Source: Salipaludibacillus neizhouensis
Lineage (GTDB): Bacteria; Bacillota; Bacilli; Bacillales; Salisediminibacteriaceae
Assembly (NCBI RefSeq): GCF_002886185.1
Contig: NZ_KZ614147.1
Coordinates: forward strand, 1,089,187-1,153,186
Reading direction: 5' to 3'
Length of the DNA stretch: 64,000 nt
This document shows positions 1-8,628 of the stretch, piece by piece. The position numbers were made by a program, and so were the translations under genes. The notes under the pieces were generated by a model that saw only the letters and a list, made by a program, of their open reading frames with translations, did no database searches and was not told where the DNA came from. How positions within the stretch are numbered: the stretch's first letter is position 1; the number at the start of each line of letters is the position of its first letter.

Positions 1-1038
1 CCCGGGCTGGTATAGAAGCAATGCTTTGCAGTATTATTGAAGAAAAAGATAAAGTTCTTATTCCGGGATTTGGACGATTCGGCTTTTTACTAGCAGAAAT
101 AGCAGAGAGATGTGGAGCTGAGGTCTATTTTATGGAATGTGAATGGGGCGAAGTATTTGATCCTGAAACGGTTATTGCGGAAATAAAAAAAGTCCGGCCA
201 AAGGTTGTGGCAATGGTTCATGGAGATACCTCAACTGGCCGAATGCAGCCATTAAAAAAGATAGGGCAAGCTTGTCGTGAAGCGGACGCACTTTTTGTCA
301 TTGATGCGGTGGCAACTGTAGCAGGAACAGAAGTGAAAACAGATGAGTGGATGATTGATGGTTTGATTACGGGTACACAAAAATGTATTTCGGTTCCGTC
401 AGGGATGGCACCTCTTACATACAATGACCGAATTGAAAAAGTTTTAGCACAACGAAAATCGATTGAAAAAGGTCTTGCTTCTTCACAAAAACTTTCGAAC
501 GATTTAGGCAGGCGTATTCGCAGTAATTATTTGATTTAAGTCAACTGCAGGATTACTGGAGCCCAGCCCGGCTTAACCATCATACGGAAGCTACATCGAT
601 GCTTTATGGATTATATGAAGGCTTAAGAGTCATTTTGGCGGAAGGATTGGAAGAACGGTTTAACCGTCACCGATTAAATGAAAAGGCACTAATGGCTGGA
701 ATTGAAGCAATGGGGCTCTCGTTATTTGGAGATCCGGACTGCAAGCTGCCAACTGTAACATTGTGGTGATTCCAGAAGGGGTGGACGGAGATTCCGTCAG
801 ATCGATGTTACTAGGGGAGTTTGGGATTGAAATTGCGAGTTCGTTTGGTCCGTTACACGGAAAAATTTGGCGAATCGGTACGATGGGCTATAGCTGTCAA
901 AAGAGAAATATTCTTTTAACTTTAGCAGCGTTTGAAGCAGTGCTCATTCGGCATGACGTGAAGGTGAATACTGGTATGGGGGTGCAGGCAGCACTTAATG
1001 TGTATCAGCTAAAAGAAACTGTTGTAAATAACAGCTAG
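1..1038 (+). pseudogene. pucG: (S)-ureidoglycine--glyoxylate aminotransferase (PucG-like), 5' partial, two frameshifts
   Basis: A PLP-dependent class V aminotransferase of the ureide/purine catabolic pathway. The 5' end lies outside the window. The reading frame is open from base 3 to the stop at 537-539 and includes RAGIEAM and the PLP-lysine region GTQKCISVPSG. It continues in a second frame (527-769) with DYWSPARLNHHTEATSM and LYGLYEGLR, then in a third frame (763-1038) with VVIPEGVDG and the C-terminus. Each switch is explained by one missing base, near 532 (within TTT before GAT) and near 761 (ACATTGTGG). All PucG landmarks remain in order, so the gene is broken rather than chimeric. Sequencing error at short T runs is the alternative. 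pucH, pucA and pucB remnants 7-9 kb away support the pathway assignment. Confidence 0.85.
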
Positions 1039-1051
1039 TTATAAGAGTGAC

Positions 1052-1085
1052 CCCACGTGAGAGAATTCTCACGTGGGCTATTTTT
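1052..1085 (+). terminator. Rho-independent terminator after pucG
   Basis: An 11-bp perfect inverted repeat (CCCACGTGAGA / TCTCACGTGGG) with a 4-base loop is followed by CTATTTTT. It lies 13 bases after the pucG stop and just before the convergent gene that ends at 1088. Confidence 0.85.
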
Positions 1086-1087
1086 AG

Positions 1088-2008
1088 TCACCTTTTCCTG
1101 CTCGTTTGTTCCAATATGGTTTCACCTTCATTGATCTCTCTATTAAATTCTCCAGGAAAAGTGTCTTCCATTGCATCCTTTATCGTGACTTTAATATACG
1201 TTCTGTCGTCATATGAAATACGCTCTTTACTTAAGCCTCTGATTGCACTATTCTCCTTGATGCATAAAGGATCAATTGTCAGTATCTTTTCTAAGTACTG
1301 TTCCGTTTCAGACAAAGAATCAAAAAGCCTCGGGTATCCATCGGAGCCCATTGAAAAAGACGTCACATGCGCAGGGACATCGACAGCTTTAATACTTTCT
1401 GTATACATCGGAAAACCGTTAATCACTTCGTAGCTAAAGCGTTCGTTGGGTGGTCGATTCTGAAACTGATATTGGCGCTGCAGGAGCGGGACAATCTGGT
1501 CAAAACTCGTGTCATTATCCATGATCTCCTGGACCGTTTTTCCTTGGGCGAGTTGAGACTCTATCAGCATGGCCCGAGCTTGACTGGTAATGAGGTCCAC
1601 TTCTTTTAAATGTTGATGGTTTACTCCGTCTACGTAACATTGGCAATCACCAATCATCCAAATTTTTCGGTGGTAGTGACTATAAAGTGACATCACAGCA
1701 GATGGTCTGATAAAGGGTTTCTTTAAGACTTCTTCAACCATGGAATGTTCGTGGTAAAAAATCTGGAACTTTGCATTAATTGCAGTAATGATTTCCTCAA
1801 TAGACTCCGGGCCGTTTAATTCAACTATGGCCTCCTTAGTTAAAACTGCTGCATGCTGTCCGGGAGTTTTGCCGGCAATGAGTTGATTAGAAACGTTGGA
1901 TGCCCCATCGATAACAGCTGCGAAGTCAGGGGTAACAAGAAAGGTATCTTCGACGTTATCCAGTGTTCCGGTTTTGGATTCACAATGGCTCTCCTGTATG
2001 TTTAGCAT
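1088..2008 (-). CDS. PP2C-family (PPM-type) protein phosphatase-like protein
   Basis: A 306-residue cytosolic protein with no signal peptide or membrane segment. The PP2C acidic motifs appear in the usual order: an ED pair in NVEDTFLVT, FAAVIDGAS, IGDCQCYVDG (compare VGDSRxY), SMGSDGY (compare SDG) and YDDRTYIKV (compare DNxT). All the metal-binding aspartates can be found, so it may be an active Mn/Mg-dependent Ser/Thr phosphatase. No sensor or kinase domain is attached, and the substrate is unknown. The start has GGAGG six bases upstream. It follows a MarR gene (2496-2047) by 38 bp on the same strand, so the two are probably co-transcribed. I recognise the fold signature, not a named orthologue. 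Confidence 0.65.
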   Translation of the reverse strand: MLNIQESHCESKTGTLDNVEDTFLVTPDFAAVIDGASNVSNQLIAGKTPGQHAAVLTKEAIVELNGPESIEEIITAINAKFQIFYHEHSMVEEVLKKPFIRPSAVMSLYSHYHRKIWMIGDCQCYVDGVNHQHLKEVDLITSQARAMLIESQLAQGKTVQEIMDNDTSFDQIVPLLQRQYQFQNRPPNERFSYEVINGFPMYTESIKAVDVPAHVTSFSMGSDGYPRLFDSLSETEQYLEKILTIDPLCIKENSAIRGLSKERISYDDRTYIKVTIKDAMEDTFPGEFNREINEGETILEQTSRKR

Positions 2009-2046
2009 GATTATTCCTCCATTTCTCTAACTAGTGCTATTCGATT

Positions 2047-2496
2047 TTAGTCTAAATTAAGTTTCTTTAGAACCCCTTCTAATTGGGCAACTGCTTCGAA
2101 CAGCTTATCGGCTTCGCTGTCCTGAAGTCGAGTTAACCTCCGTTTAATTTCTTCTTTCAGTACCTCTTCTCTATTAGCTAAAAACTCTCCTCCTTTTGAT
2201 GTGAGCTTTATAAAAATTACTCGGCGGTCTTCTGCTGCCTTTTCCCTAGTTACAAGTTCTTTTACGATCAACTTGTTTATTAAAGGGGTGAGATTTGATT
2301 TTTTTATTGCTAACTTTTTCCCCAGATCAGACGTACGGATTTGTCCGAATTCTTCAACGATTTTTAATAGGAAAAAATGGGTATGGTTTAATTCATTATC
2401 ATGAAAAACTTGAACTGGTGGAAAGAGTTTTTTATTCATCAATGGAAAAATCGAAAGCAGGTTAGCGACAAGCTTATCTGTATTTTTCTGATCCAT
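2047..2496 (-). CDS. MarR-family transcriptional regulator
   Basis: A 149-residue winged-helix regulator. The central segment IRTSDLGKKLAIKKSNLTPL is the helix-turn-helix. It is followed by the MarR wing signature with EDRRVIFIKLTSKG, and helical N- and C-terminal ends form the dimer interface. A clear GGAGG ribosome binding site precedes the ATG. The gene lies upstream of the PP2C-like gene on the same strand. It is also about 0.8 kb from the divergent ABC exporter, whose promoter carries a 20-bp palindrome (3276-3295) that could be a MarR-type operator. Ligand and targets cannot be read from the sequence. Confidence 0.85.
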   Translation of the reverse strand: MDQKNTDKLVANLLSIFPLMNKKLFPPVQVFHDNELNHTHFFLLKIVEEFGQIRTSDLGKKLAIKKSNLTPLINKLIVKELVTREKAAEDRRVIFIKLTSKGGEFLANREEVLKEEIKRRLTRLQDSEADKLFEAVAQLEGVLKKLNLD

Positions 2497-2620
2497 GTTA
2501 TAACCTCCGAATGATTCATTTCTAGTGTACTGAATTGAGTAATTATGTAGACCGGTATCCTTAAGCTTAATAATTTAAGGGGAAAACCTTTTATTGCAAG
2601 AATTTATAAAGTTCTTCATT

Positions 2621-3065
2621 TTTAGAGATTGTTGTTTTCTGCGAAAAGAGGGCTCGAATCTGCTCTAGGCGGACGCTTTCCGTGGGCAATGCTTCAGCCT
2701 CCTCGGACAATAACCGTCCTTCGGGGTCTTCAGCTATTGCTTTTCCCGCAGGAGTCGCCGCCTTCGCTACTTCAAGCTTTCAGAAACAATAACAGTTTCG
2801 TAAATAGCCTTTCTAAAAGTTTGTTGTTTGGAAGAATCCGCGAGACTCCTGTGGAAGAATGATAAAGGTACTGAAAAAGTCGATTTTACTTTTTCAGTGC
2901 CCTTGATGAAATGAGCGAAGCTTCCGCAGTATTTTAAAGCCTATTAGGAGCGTTTTTCTCCTAATAGGCGGGCGGAAAGCTTCGCCATTGCAGGGTAGGA
3001 GGCTCGCGGATCATCCACGGAAAGGGAGCGGTAATTCTTCCAAACAACCTTCCCTGATAATAAAG
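2621..3065. repeat. Family A repeat, inverted pair, interrupted by a family B element
   Basis: The left unit (about 2621-2775) contains GGACGCTTTCCGTGGGC, CAGCCTCCTCGG, CGGGGTCTTCAG and CCGCAGGAGTCGCCG in that order. The right unit (2824-3048) carries the same blocks in inverse complement: GCGAGACTCCTGTGG, GGAGGCTCGCGG and CCACGGAAAG. It is bounded by the terminal inverted repeat TTGTTTGGAAGAAT / ATTCTTCCAAACAA. A nearly identical arrangement lies at 62976-63310. Here the middle of the right unit is replaced by a family B double hairpin. No protein is credible in this stretch. Confidence 0.8.
2862..2996. repeat. Family B double-hairpin repeat, copy 1
   Basis: The first hairpin has arms AAGGTACTGAAAAAGT (2865-2880) and ACTTTTTCAGTGCCCTT (2888-2904). 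The second has nested arms: GCGAAGCTTCCGC (2915-2927) with GCGGAAAGCTTCGC (2972-2985), and GCCTATTAGGAG (2939-2950) with CTCCTAATAGGC (2958-2969), the last a perfect 12-bp match. A second copy lies at 15750-15875 and the first hairpin alone at 35665-35704. Confidence 0.8.
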
Positions 3066-3130
3066 GAACATAATAGAAAAAGACACTAAGTTTGTTTTGT
3101 GAAGACTGCTATACAGTTTTCTTACAAGAA

Positions 3131-3244
3131 TGTAAAGTTGACAGCTATCTTTACGCCACGCGTGTCAAAGGAACCCTTGCACTTAAATGATGGTGGCTAA
3201 AAGATCACGCTGTAATTAATAAAAGACGCTACGCGTTTTTCTTA
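3131..3244. repeat. Family C repeat, copy 1
   Basis: About 115 bp resembling the copies at 11271-11396 and 39188-39365. It begins near GACAGCTATCTTTACGCC and ends with the small hairpin AAAAGACGCTACGCGTTTTT. This copy has lost part of the inner stem. Confidence 0.7.
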
Positions 3245-3245
3245 G

Positions 3246-3295
3246 TTGACATTAATTTAAGTTAAGGGAATAATATAGTTATTATATCATAACTA
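3246..3295 (+). promoter_or_regulatory. SigA-type promoter with overlapping palindromic operator
   Basis: TTGACA (3246-3251) and AATAAT (3269-3274) are separated by 17 bp. Directly downstream, over the expected transcription start, lies the perfect inverted repeat TAGTTAT-N6-ATAACTA (3276-3295). It precedes the ABC exporter genes. A repressor of MarR or TetR type is the natural candidate, and the MarR protein encoded at 2047-2496 is the nearest. Confidence 0.6.
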
Positions 3296-3321
3296 ATTTA
3301 GCTTGGAAGCAGGTGACTTTT

Positions 3322-4263
3322 ATGGATAACATGATCGAGGTAAAGAATTTAACTAAAACGTATAAAAAGGTTGATGCTGTAAAGGGAATAAATTTTGATG
3401 TAAAAGAAGGGGAAATTTTTGGTTTCCTTGGTCCGAACGGTGCCGGGAAAAGTACAACGATTAATATGATCTGTACCATGCTTGCCCCGAGTCAAGGCAG
3501 CATATCTATTAATGGATTTGATGTTCAAAAGGAAAAAAATAAGGTAAGAGAAAGTATCGGAATTATTTTTCAAGAAAATACCTTGGATGAAAAACTGACT
3601 GCAATGGAAAATCTGATGTTGCACTGCCGGTTTTACAAAGTGCCAAAGAATAAAAGAGTAGCAAGAATTCAGGAAGTTCTAGAAATTGTTGATCTCGTCG
3701 ATGAAAAAAAGCAACGTGTGGAAACATTTTCCGGAGGGATGAAACGGAGACTGGAAATCGCTCGAGGGTTGTTACACTATCCAAAAGTACTGTTCTTAGA
3801 TGAACCTACCGTTGGACTGGATCCACAAACGCGAGCTCATTTATGGGAATATATCTTGAAATTAAAGGAAAAAGAAGGCATTACGATGTTTTTGACGACA
3901 CATTATTTAGATGAAGCGGAAATCAGTGACCGAATCGCAATAATGGACAAAGGAGAAATTATTGCGATTGATACCCCGCTAAAACTTAAGGACGAGTTGG
4001 GGGGCGACATTATTGAGTTATCAACAGAAGATAATGTCAAAGCACTGCAGGAAATAGAAGAGAAAGTGAAAGATGCGGAAGTAACCGTGCATGAGGATAC
4101 AATCCATTTGAAAGTGGCAAGTAGTGATGCGTTTATTTCAAGCTTTATTAAAACGTTGGAAATCCCGATTACCAAATTAAATATTCGGAAGCCAACCTTA
4201 AACGATGTTTTTCTAGCATTTACAGGTAGAGATATTGGGCAAACTCAAACAAATAATAAATAA
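3322..4263 (+). CDS. ABC-2 type exporter, ATP-binding subunit
   Basis: A 313-residue nucleotide-binding subunit of the DrrA/CcmA type. It shows Walker A GPNGAGKST, the Q-loop in IGIIFQENTLDE, the ABC signature FSGGMKRR, Walker B VLFLDEPTVGLD and the H-loop TTHYLDEAE. The C-terminal extension of about 80 residues is typical of drug or lipid exporters. The ATG at 3322 is preferred over an in-frame GTG at 3313 because the AGCAGGTGA ribosome binding sequence overlaps that GTG. The permease gene follows after 27 bp, giving a two-gene exporter operon of unknown substrate. Confidence 0.9.
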   Translation: MDNMIEVKNLTKTYKKVDAVKGINFDVKEGEIFGFLGPNGAGKSTTINMICTMLAPSQGSISINGFDVQKEKNKVRESIGIIFQENTLDEKLTAMENLMLHCRFYKVPKNKRVARIQEVLEIVDLVDEKKQRVETFSGGMKRRLEIARGLLHYPKVLFLDEPTVGLDPQTRAHLWEYILKLKEKEGITMFLTTHYLDEAEISDRIAIMDKGEIIAIDTPLKLKDELGGDIIELSTEDNVKALQEIEEKVKDAEVTVHEDTIHLKVASSDAFISSFIKTLEIPITKLNIRKPTLNDVFLAFTGRDIGQTQTNNK

Positions 4264-4290
4264 CAGGATACGGCAGGAGGTAATCATCTT

Positions 4291-5118
4291 ATGGAAGGTA
4301 TTTATGCGATATGGCAACGCGATATAACGAAATTTTTCCGCGATCGAGCCAGGCTCATTGGCTCGTTTTCCATGCCTATATTATTTTTACTTATTTTCGG
4401 CGGAGGTATGAGTGGAACGATGGAAGGCCTGATTGGCATGGGCGGAGAAGGCATGGCCGATGACTTTAATTACGTTTCTTTCATTTTTCCGGGAATTGTG
4501 GCGATGACGCTTTTAATGACATCTGTATTTTCCTCTTTGTCTGTCATTGAGGACAAAAACTTTGGATATATGAAAGAAATACTCGTTTCACCTATTTCCC
4601 GTGTGAATATTGCGATTGGAAAGATGCTTGGAGCGGCTACAGTGGCGACGATTCAAGGGATCATGTTATTTTTATTAATCCCTTTAATTGGACTTAGCTA
4701 TCCATTCATTTCCCTCATTCAAGTGCTGCCGGTTATGTTTTTACTAGCGTGTGCACTATCATCATTTGGACTGCTCATTGCAAGTCTCTTAAAGTCGACG
4801 CAAGGATTTCAGCTTATTGTTCAGATTCTTGTTATGCCAATGATTTTCTTATCAGGTGCGTTATTCCCAGTCAATAATATGCCTGCTTGGATGGATGTGA
4901 TTGTCAAAATTAATCCCGTGACATACGGTGTAGATGTAATGAAGAAAATCATGGTTGATGTAGAAAGCCTGTCACCGATGGTTCAAGAAGCAATGGGACT
5001 AAATCTAAGTGTATTTGGTCGCACGGTTACCATTTTTGAAGAGATTTTATTTATAATCTTATTTACGGTCATTCTCATTTTACTCGCAACGGTCAGTTTT
5101 AGAAGAGCAAATGCATAA
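4291..5118 (+). CDS. ABC-2 type exporter, permease subunit
   Basis: A 275-residue membrane protein of the ABC-2/DrrB family. It has an N-terminal cytoplasmic start (WQRDITKFFRDRARL), about six membrane segments, the conserved loop VIEDKNFGYMKEILVSPISR and the late motif FLSGALFPVNNMPAWM. AGGAGGT lies ten bases upstream of the ATG. It pairs with the ATPase encoded just before it; the pair resembles daunorubicin-type and Na+ or drug exporters, and the cargo cannot be told. Confidence 0.9.
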   Translation: MEGIYAIWQRDITKFFRDRARLIGSFSMPILFLLIFGGGMSGTMEGLIGMGGEGMADDFNYVSFIFPGIVAMTLLMTSVFSSLSVIEDKNFGYMKEILVSPISRVNIAIGKMLGAATVATIQGIMLFLLIPLIGLSYPFISLIQVLPVMFLLACALSSFGLLIASLLKSTQGFQLIVQILVMPMIFLSGALFPVNNMPAWMDVIVKINPVTYGVDVMKKIMVDVESLSPMVQEAMGLNLSVFGRTVTIFEEILFIILFTVILILLATVSFRRANA

Positions 5119-5238
5119 TGTTTCGGAAATCCGATTAAGTACTGTATAATAATAATAAACTATCTTCCGTATTGTTTGTGCGGGAGGTTTTCTTTGGAAG
5201 GATAGTTAAGCGTTTGCAATTATAAGGAGGAGATTAAT

Positions 5239-6228
5239 ATGCCCTACATAGCTGATGATAAACGTTATGAAAAAATGAAGTATAATCGTACAGGCAATTC
5301 TGGTTTATTACTTCCCGCAATCTCGTTAGGACTGTGGCATAACTTCGGCGGAGTGGATTCTTTTGAAAATGGACGTGCCATGCTTCGTAAAGCGTTTGAC
5401 CTTGGTATCACGCATTTCGACCTTGCGAATAACTATGGTCCGCCACCTGGTTCTGCGGAAGAGATGTTCGGTAAAATCATGAAAACCGATTTTAAACCGT
5501 ATCGAGATGAAATGGTGATTTCCTCGAAAGCCGGCTACCATATGTGGGATGGCCCTTATGGAGATTGGGGATCCAAGAAATACATGATTTCCAGTTTAGA
5601 TCAAAGTTTAAAGCGGATGGGTCTCGATTACGTTGATATTTACTATTCTCATAGACCTGATCCGAACACACCGATGGAAGAAACGATGGGCGCTCTTGAT
5701 CAGATTGTGCGTCAAGGAAAAGCGTTATATGTTGGGATTTCTAGCTATAGTGCCGAGCAAACAGCGCAGGCAGTTAAAATTTTAGATGATTTAGGAACAC
5801 CTCTGCTGATTCATCAACCGAAATATTCGATGTTTGATCGATGGATGGAAGATGGTCTTCAGGATGTGTTGCAGCAAAATGGCGTAGGATCGATTGCTTT
5901 TTGTCCGCTTGCTCAAGGTTTATTGACGAACAAATACCTTACTGGGATTCCAGCTGAGTCCCGCGCAGCGCGTAGCGGGAGTTTTCTGCAAGAGGACCAA
6001 GTGACGGAACTAGTCGTTGAAAAGGTGCAAAAGCTCAATGCCATTGCGGGCAGACGTGGGCAATCCCTTGCGCAAATGGCACTCGCCTGGGTTCTCCGAG
6101 GTGGTCATGTAACGACAGCTTTAATTGGCGCAAGCCGAGTGAGTCAAATAGAAGAAAATGTAGCGATTTTAGATAATTTAGAGTTCAGTGATGAAGAGTT
6201 AAAGGAAATAGACAGTATTTTATCGTAG
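5239..6228 (+). CDS. gpr: Aldo/keto reductase, L-glyceraldehyde 3-phosphate reductase type (YghZ family)
   Basis: A 329-residue NADPH-dependent reductase closely resembling E. coli YghZ along its whole length. It has the start ADDKRYEKMKYNRTGNSG, then PAISLGLWHNFG and FDLANNYGPPPGSAEE (catalytic Asp and Tyr). These are followed by SSKAGYHMWDGPYGDWGS (catalytic Lys), YYSHRPDPNTPMEE (catalytic His) and the C-terminal cofactor loop LIGASRVSQIEE. YghZ detoxifies L-glyceraldehyde 3-phosphate and related aldehydes. AAGGAGGAG precedes the ATG. It is a monocistronic gene ending at a strong terminator. Function is by family; the local context adds nothing. Confidence 0.85.
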   Translation: MPYIADDKRYEKMKYNRTGNSGLLLPAISLGLWHNFGGVDSFENGRAMLRKAFDLGITHFDLANNYGPPPGSAEEMFGKIMKTDFKPYRDEMVISSKAGYHMWDGPYGDWGSKKYMISSLDQSLKRMGLDYVDIYYSHRPDPNTPMEETMGALDQIVRQGKALYVGISSYSAEQTAQAVKILDDLGTPLLIHQPKYSMFDRWMEDGLQDVLQQNGVGSIAFCPLAQGLLTNKYLTGIPAESRAARSGSFLQEDQVTELVVEKVQKLNAIAGRRGQSLAQMALAWVLRGGHVTTALIGASRVSQIEENVAILDNLEFSDEELKEIDSILS

Positions 6229-6231
6229 TAT

Positions 6232-6270
6232 AAAAGGATCGTGCTGGAAACTTCAGCACGATCCTTTTTA
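6232..6270. terminator. Bidirectional terminator between gpr and the amidase gene
   Basis: A perfect stem AAAAGGATCGTGCTG / CAGCACGATCCTTTT with a short loop and T/A runs on both sides serves the two convergent genes. The following bases (TTTTTAGAGATTGTTGTTT, then TTCAGCCTC) are a remnant of a family A repeat edge, and the amidase stop codon lies inside that remnant. Confidence 0.85.
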
Positions 6271-6292
6271 GAGATTGTTGTTTACCCCGTAT

Positions 6293-7489
6293 TCAGCCTC
6301 TTCCTTTTATAAATTTCTCAGACGCAACAAATTCATTCATCCATTCTAGCAGGCGAATATCTTGATTAGGTCCGGCTACAACAGATAGAGAAACAGGTGC
6401 GTTGCCGAGTTCAGATTCTATCGGAATTGTTACTTGCGGCAGACCGGCTAATCCGGCAATGCAGGATAGTTGAAGTGTTTGTTTTCGTCTCGCTTCGACT
6501 AACGCTCCAGATAAATTCAACATAGGAGCCTCCCCAGGAACCGTAGGAAGAATCAATAAAGCATCGTCTTTCAATAACTCAAATAGTTTTGTTCGAATTT
6601 GATCCTGCAGCTTTAATTGTGGATTGGCATCCATTGATGTAAGATGACTCGCCATTTCAAATCTCTCTTTAATTCCAGGTCCAAATTCAGGTTTGACAGC
6701 TTTCACCCAATCCCCATGTGCATCCCAGATTTCTTTTCCCTGAATAATGCGGAAAGCGTTAGCCCAAAAGGGTAATCCTTCTTTGGCAAGCTCCACCCAA
6801 GAAGGTTCGTCAGCAAGCTCTTCTAATAAAGAAAAAGAAGGAGATAATGCTTTTTGAGTATCACCGTCGGCTAGCTCCCACGTATCTTTACTAAAAAGGA
6901 TTCGTGAAAAAGCCCCAGAAATTTGTTGATTATCGAGGAGAACTTTTCCTACATCTTTTAACGTCTTGGCGTCCCTTGCCATCCAGCCAACGGTGTCAAA
7001 AGATGGGGCTAAAGGGATGACATGTTCGATGGGGACATTCCCATGAGTTGGTCGAAAGCCATAAATACCGCAATAAGCCGATGGGATCCGAACAGATCCT
7101 CCAGTATCGGTTCCTAACGAAAAGTCTGTGATATTGCCAGCAACCGCGACTGCTGATCCGCTGGAAGAACCTCCTGGGATGCGAGTAGGATCGCGGGGGT
7201 TAACCGGTGTTCCGTAGTGAAAGTTTTCCCCTTGCAAACTGTACATGATCTCGTCAGTAATCGTTGTTCCTTCTAGCTTAGCACCGTTTTCCAGTAAGCG
7301 TTTAATAGCTGGAGCAGTCTCCTTTGCAGCATCATGAGTGCGGAGCCAATCAGGATTACCTGCAGAGTTTTTCATTCCTTCTAGATGAAAAACATCTTTG
7401 ACAGCGAAGCTCAGCCCTGAGAGACTTCCTTCCTTAGCTGGTTGGATCACTTTGTTTTTATCGACAAAAGCTTGATAGGTATCTGTCAT
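6293..7489 (-). CDS. Amidase signature family amidase
   Basis: A 398-residue cytosolic amidase with the full catalytic triad of the family: Lys in FAVKDVFH, the cis-Ser in TGGSVRIPS, and the nucleophile Ser within the Gly/Ser-rich segment PGGSSSGSAVAVAG. The ATG at 7489 is chosen over an upstream in-frame start because AGGAGG sits six bases before it. The family hydrolyses amides as diverse as acetamide, indoleacetamide, allophanate and glutamyl-tRNA; this one lacks the GatA or AtzF extra regions, so the substrate is open. It lies 107 bp downstream of broken pucH on the same strand, so a link with ureide breakdown is possible but unproven. Confidence 0.8.
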   Translation of the reverse strand: MTDTYQAFVDKNKVIQPAKEGSLSGLSFAVKDVFHLEGMKNSAGNPDWLRTHDAAKETAPAIKRLLENGAKLEGTTITDEIMYSLQGENFHYGTPVNPRDPTRIPGGSSSGSAVAVAGNITDFSLGTDTGGSVRIPSAYCGIYGFRPTHGNVPIEHVIPLAPSFDTVGWMARDAKTLKDVGKVLLDNQQISGAFSRILFSKDTWELADGDTQKALSPSFSLLEELADEPSWVELAKEGLPFWANAFRIIQGKEIWDAHGDWVKAVKPEFGPGIKERFEMASHLTSMDANPQLKLQDQIRTKLFELLKDDALLILPTVPGEAPMLNLSGALVEARRKQTLQLSCIAGLAGLPQVTIPIESELGNAPVSLSVVAGPNQDIRLLEWMNEFVASEKFIKGRG

Positions 7490-7596
7490 GATATTCCTCC
7501 TTTTTAATTCTAGCAAATACATGTGTTTCCTCTAACTTACTAGGATTGACGGCAATTGTCACGGGCTGCGGAAATAGAAACGTTTCAGCTACGAAA

Positions 7597-8628
7597 CTAC
7601 ATCGCACAAATATCTTTACCAAATGGGTCAGATAGCATGCCTTTTTCACGATCAAAAACAAGATTCCCATTCACAATTGTAGCTTCAACGTTTCCCTGGA
7701 CTTCTTGACCGACATATGGTGAATATGGATGGCGAAAAAGAATGTCTTCTTTTTTGAAAACTGTTTTACTGTCGGAATGATAGATTGTTAGGTTCGCTTG
7801 ATTGCCGATTTTTATTTCACCTTGTTTTTCCAAGCTCGGAAAACGGGAGGCGACATTGGCAGTTAGCATAGGGAGGACCTCCTCTAGAGATAGACCCCGG
7901 CTCATTGCCTGACTTAAAAAGGCTGTTGTTCCAAACTGAACGCCTTGAATTCCTCCCCATGCTTCCCAAATATTTTCGTTGCCTGCTTGTTTCATCGAAA
8001 GAGGACAGGGGGAATGATCGGAACTGATACAATCAATCTGTTTATTTTTGACCTTCTCCCAGAGCCCATTGACACAATCAGAGTCTCGAAGTGGCGGTGC
8101 GCATTTTAGCAAGGGACCTTGTTGAATAAAATCTTCTTCGTTAAAAATTAAATAATGTGGACATGTTTCAAGGGAAACATCGACACCTGTTTTTTTGGCT
8201 GATTGGATTAATTCCACTACTTTCGGATGACTGACATGGACGATATGTACCTTTGTCCCGTACTTTGCTGCCTCTTCCATGGCTAGTTCTGCAGCTTTCA
8301 ATTCTGCGTCAACGGGCCTGCTGTCAAGAAAAGCACTAACATCCTTTCGATCGGTCTGACGGATGGGATGCGCGAATTGTTTGATCGTATCTTCCCATTC
8401 TGCGCGAAGGGCAAGAACGGCTCCTTTTTGACCGCAATACGCCATCGCACGTGATAAGGCTTGTCTATCGAGACGCTTAAAATCGTCAATCCCACTTTCC
8501 GATAAAAATCCTTTAAATCCAACAATTCCAGTATTGAACATAGCATCCAAGACAGTGTCATCGCTGGCCACGTCTGCTGTCATACCTGCCCAGAGGCCGT
8601 AATTGGTATGGGATCGATTCTCCCGCAT
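7597..8628 (-). pseudogene. pucH: Allantoinase (PucH-like), N-terminal third missing
   Basis: A 343-codon open frame matching allantoinase from about its residue 110 to the C-terminus, including NYGLWAGM, GIVGFKGF, KVHIVHVSHPK, ETCPHYL, CISSDHSPC and the final dihydroorotase-like strands. Family members have about 450 residues. The missing N-terminus holds the HxH metal ligands and the first barrel strands, so an active enzyme is unlikely. Reading upstream, homology stops a few codons before the ATG at 8628 and a TAA stop follows. At that exact point a pucA fragment begins on the other strand. This indicates a deletion through two divergent genes. Confidence 0.85.

Noticed and set aside
2629-2862. 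A 77-codon open frame on the + strand
   Set aside because: It lies wholly within the family A repeat and resembles, in frame, only the equivalent frame in the copy at 62961-63290. It has no ribosome binding site and the frame is not kept in other copies.
5205-5222. A cre-like sequence (AAGCGTTTGCAA) upstream of the reductase gene
   Set aside because: It fails two conserved positions of the cre pattern and lies next to the ribosome binding site. It is kept only as a weak resemblance.
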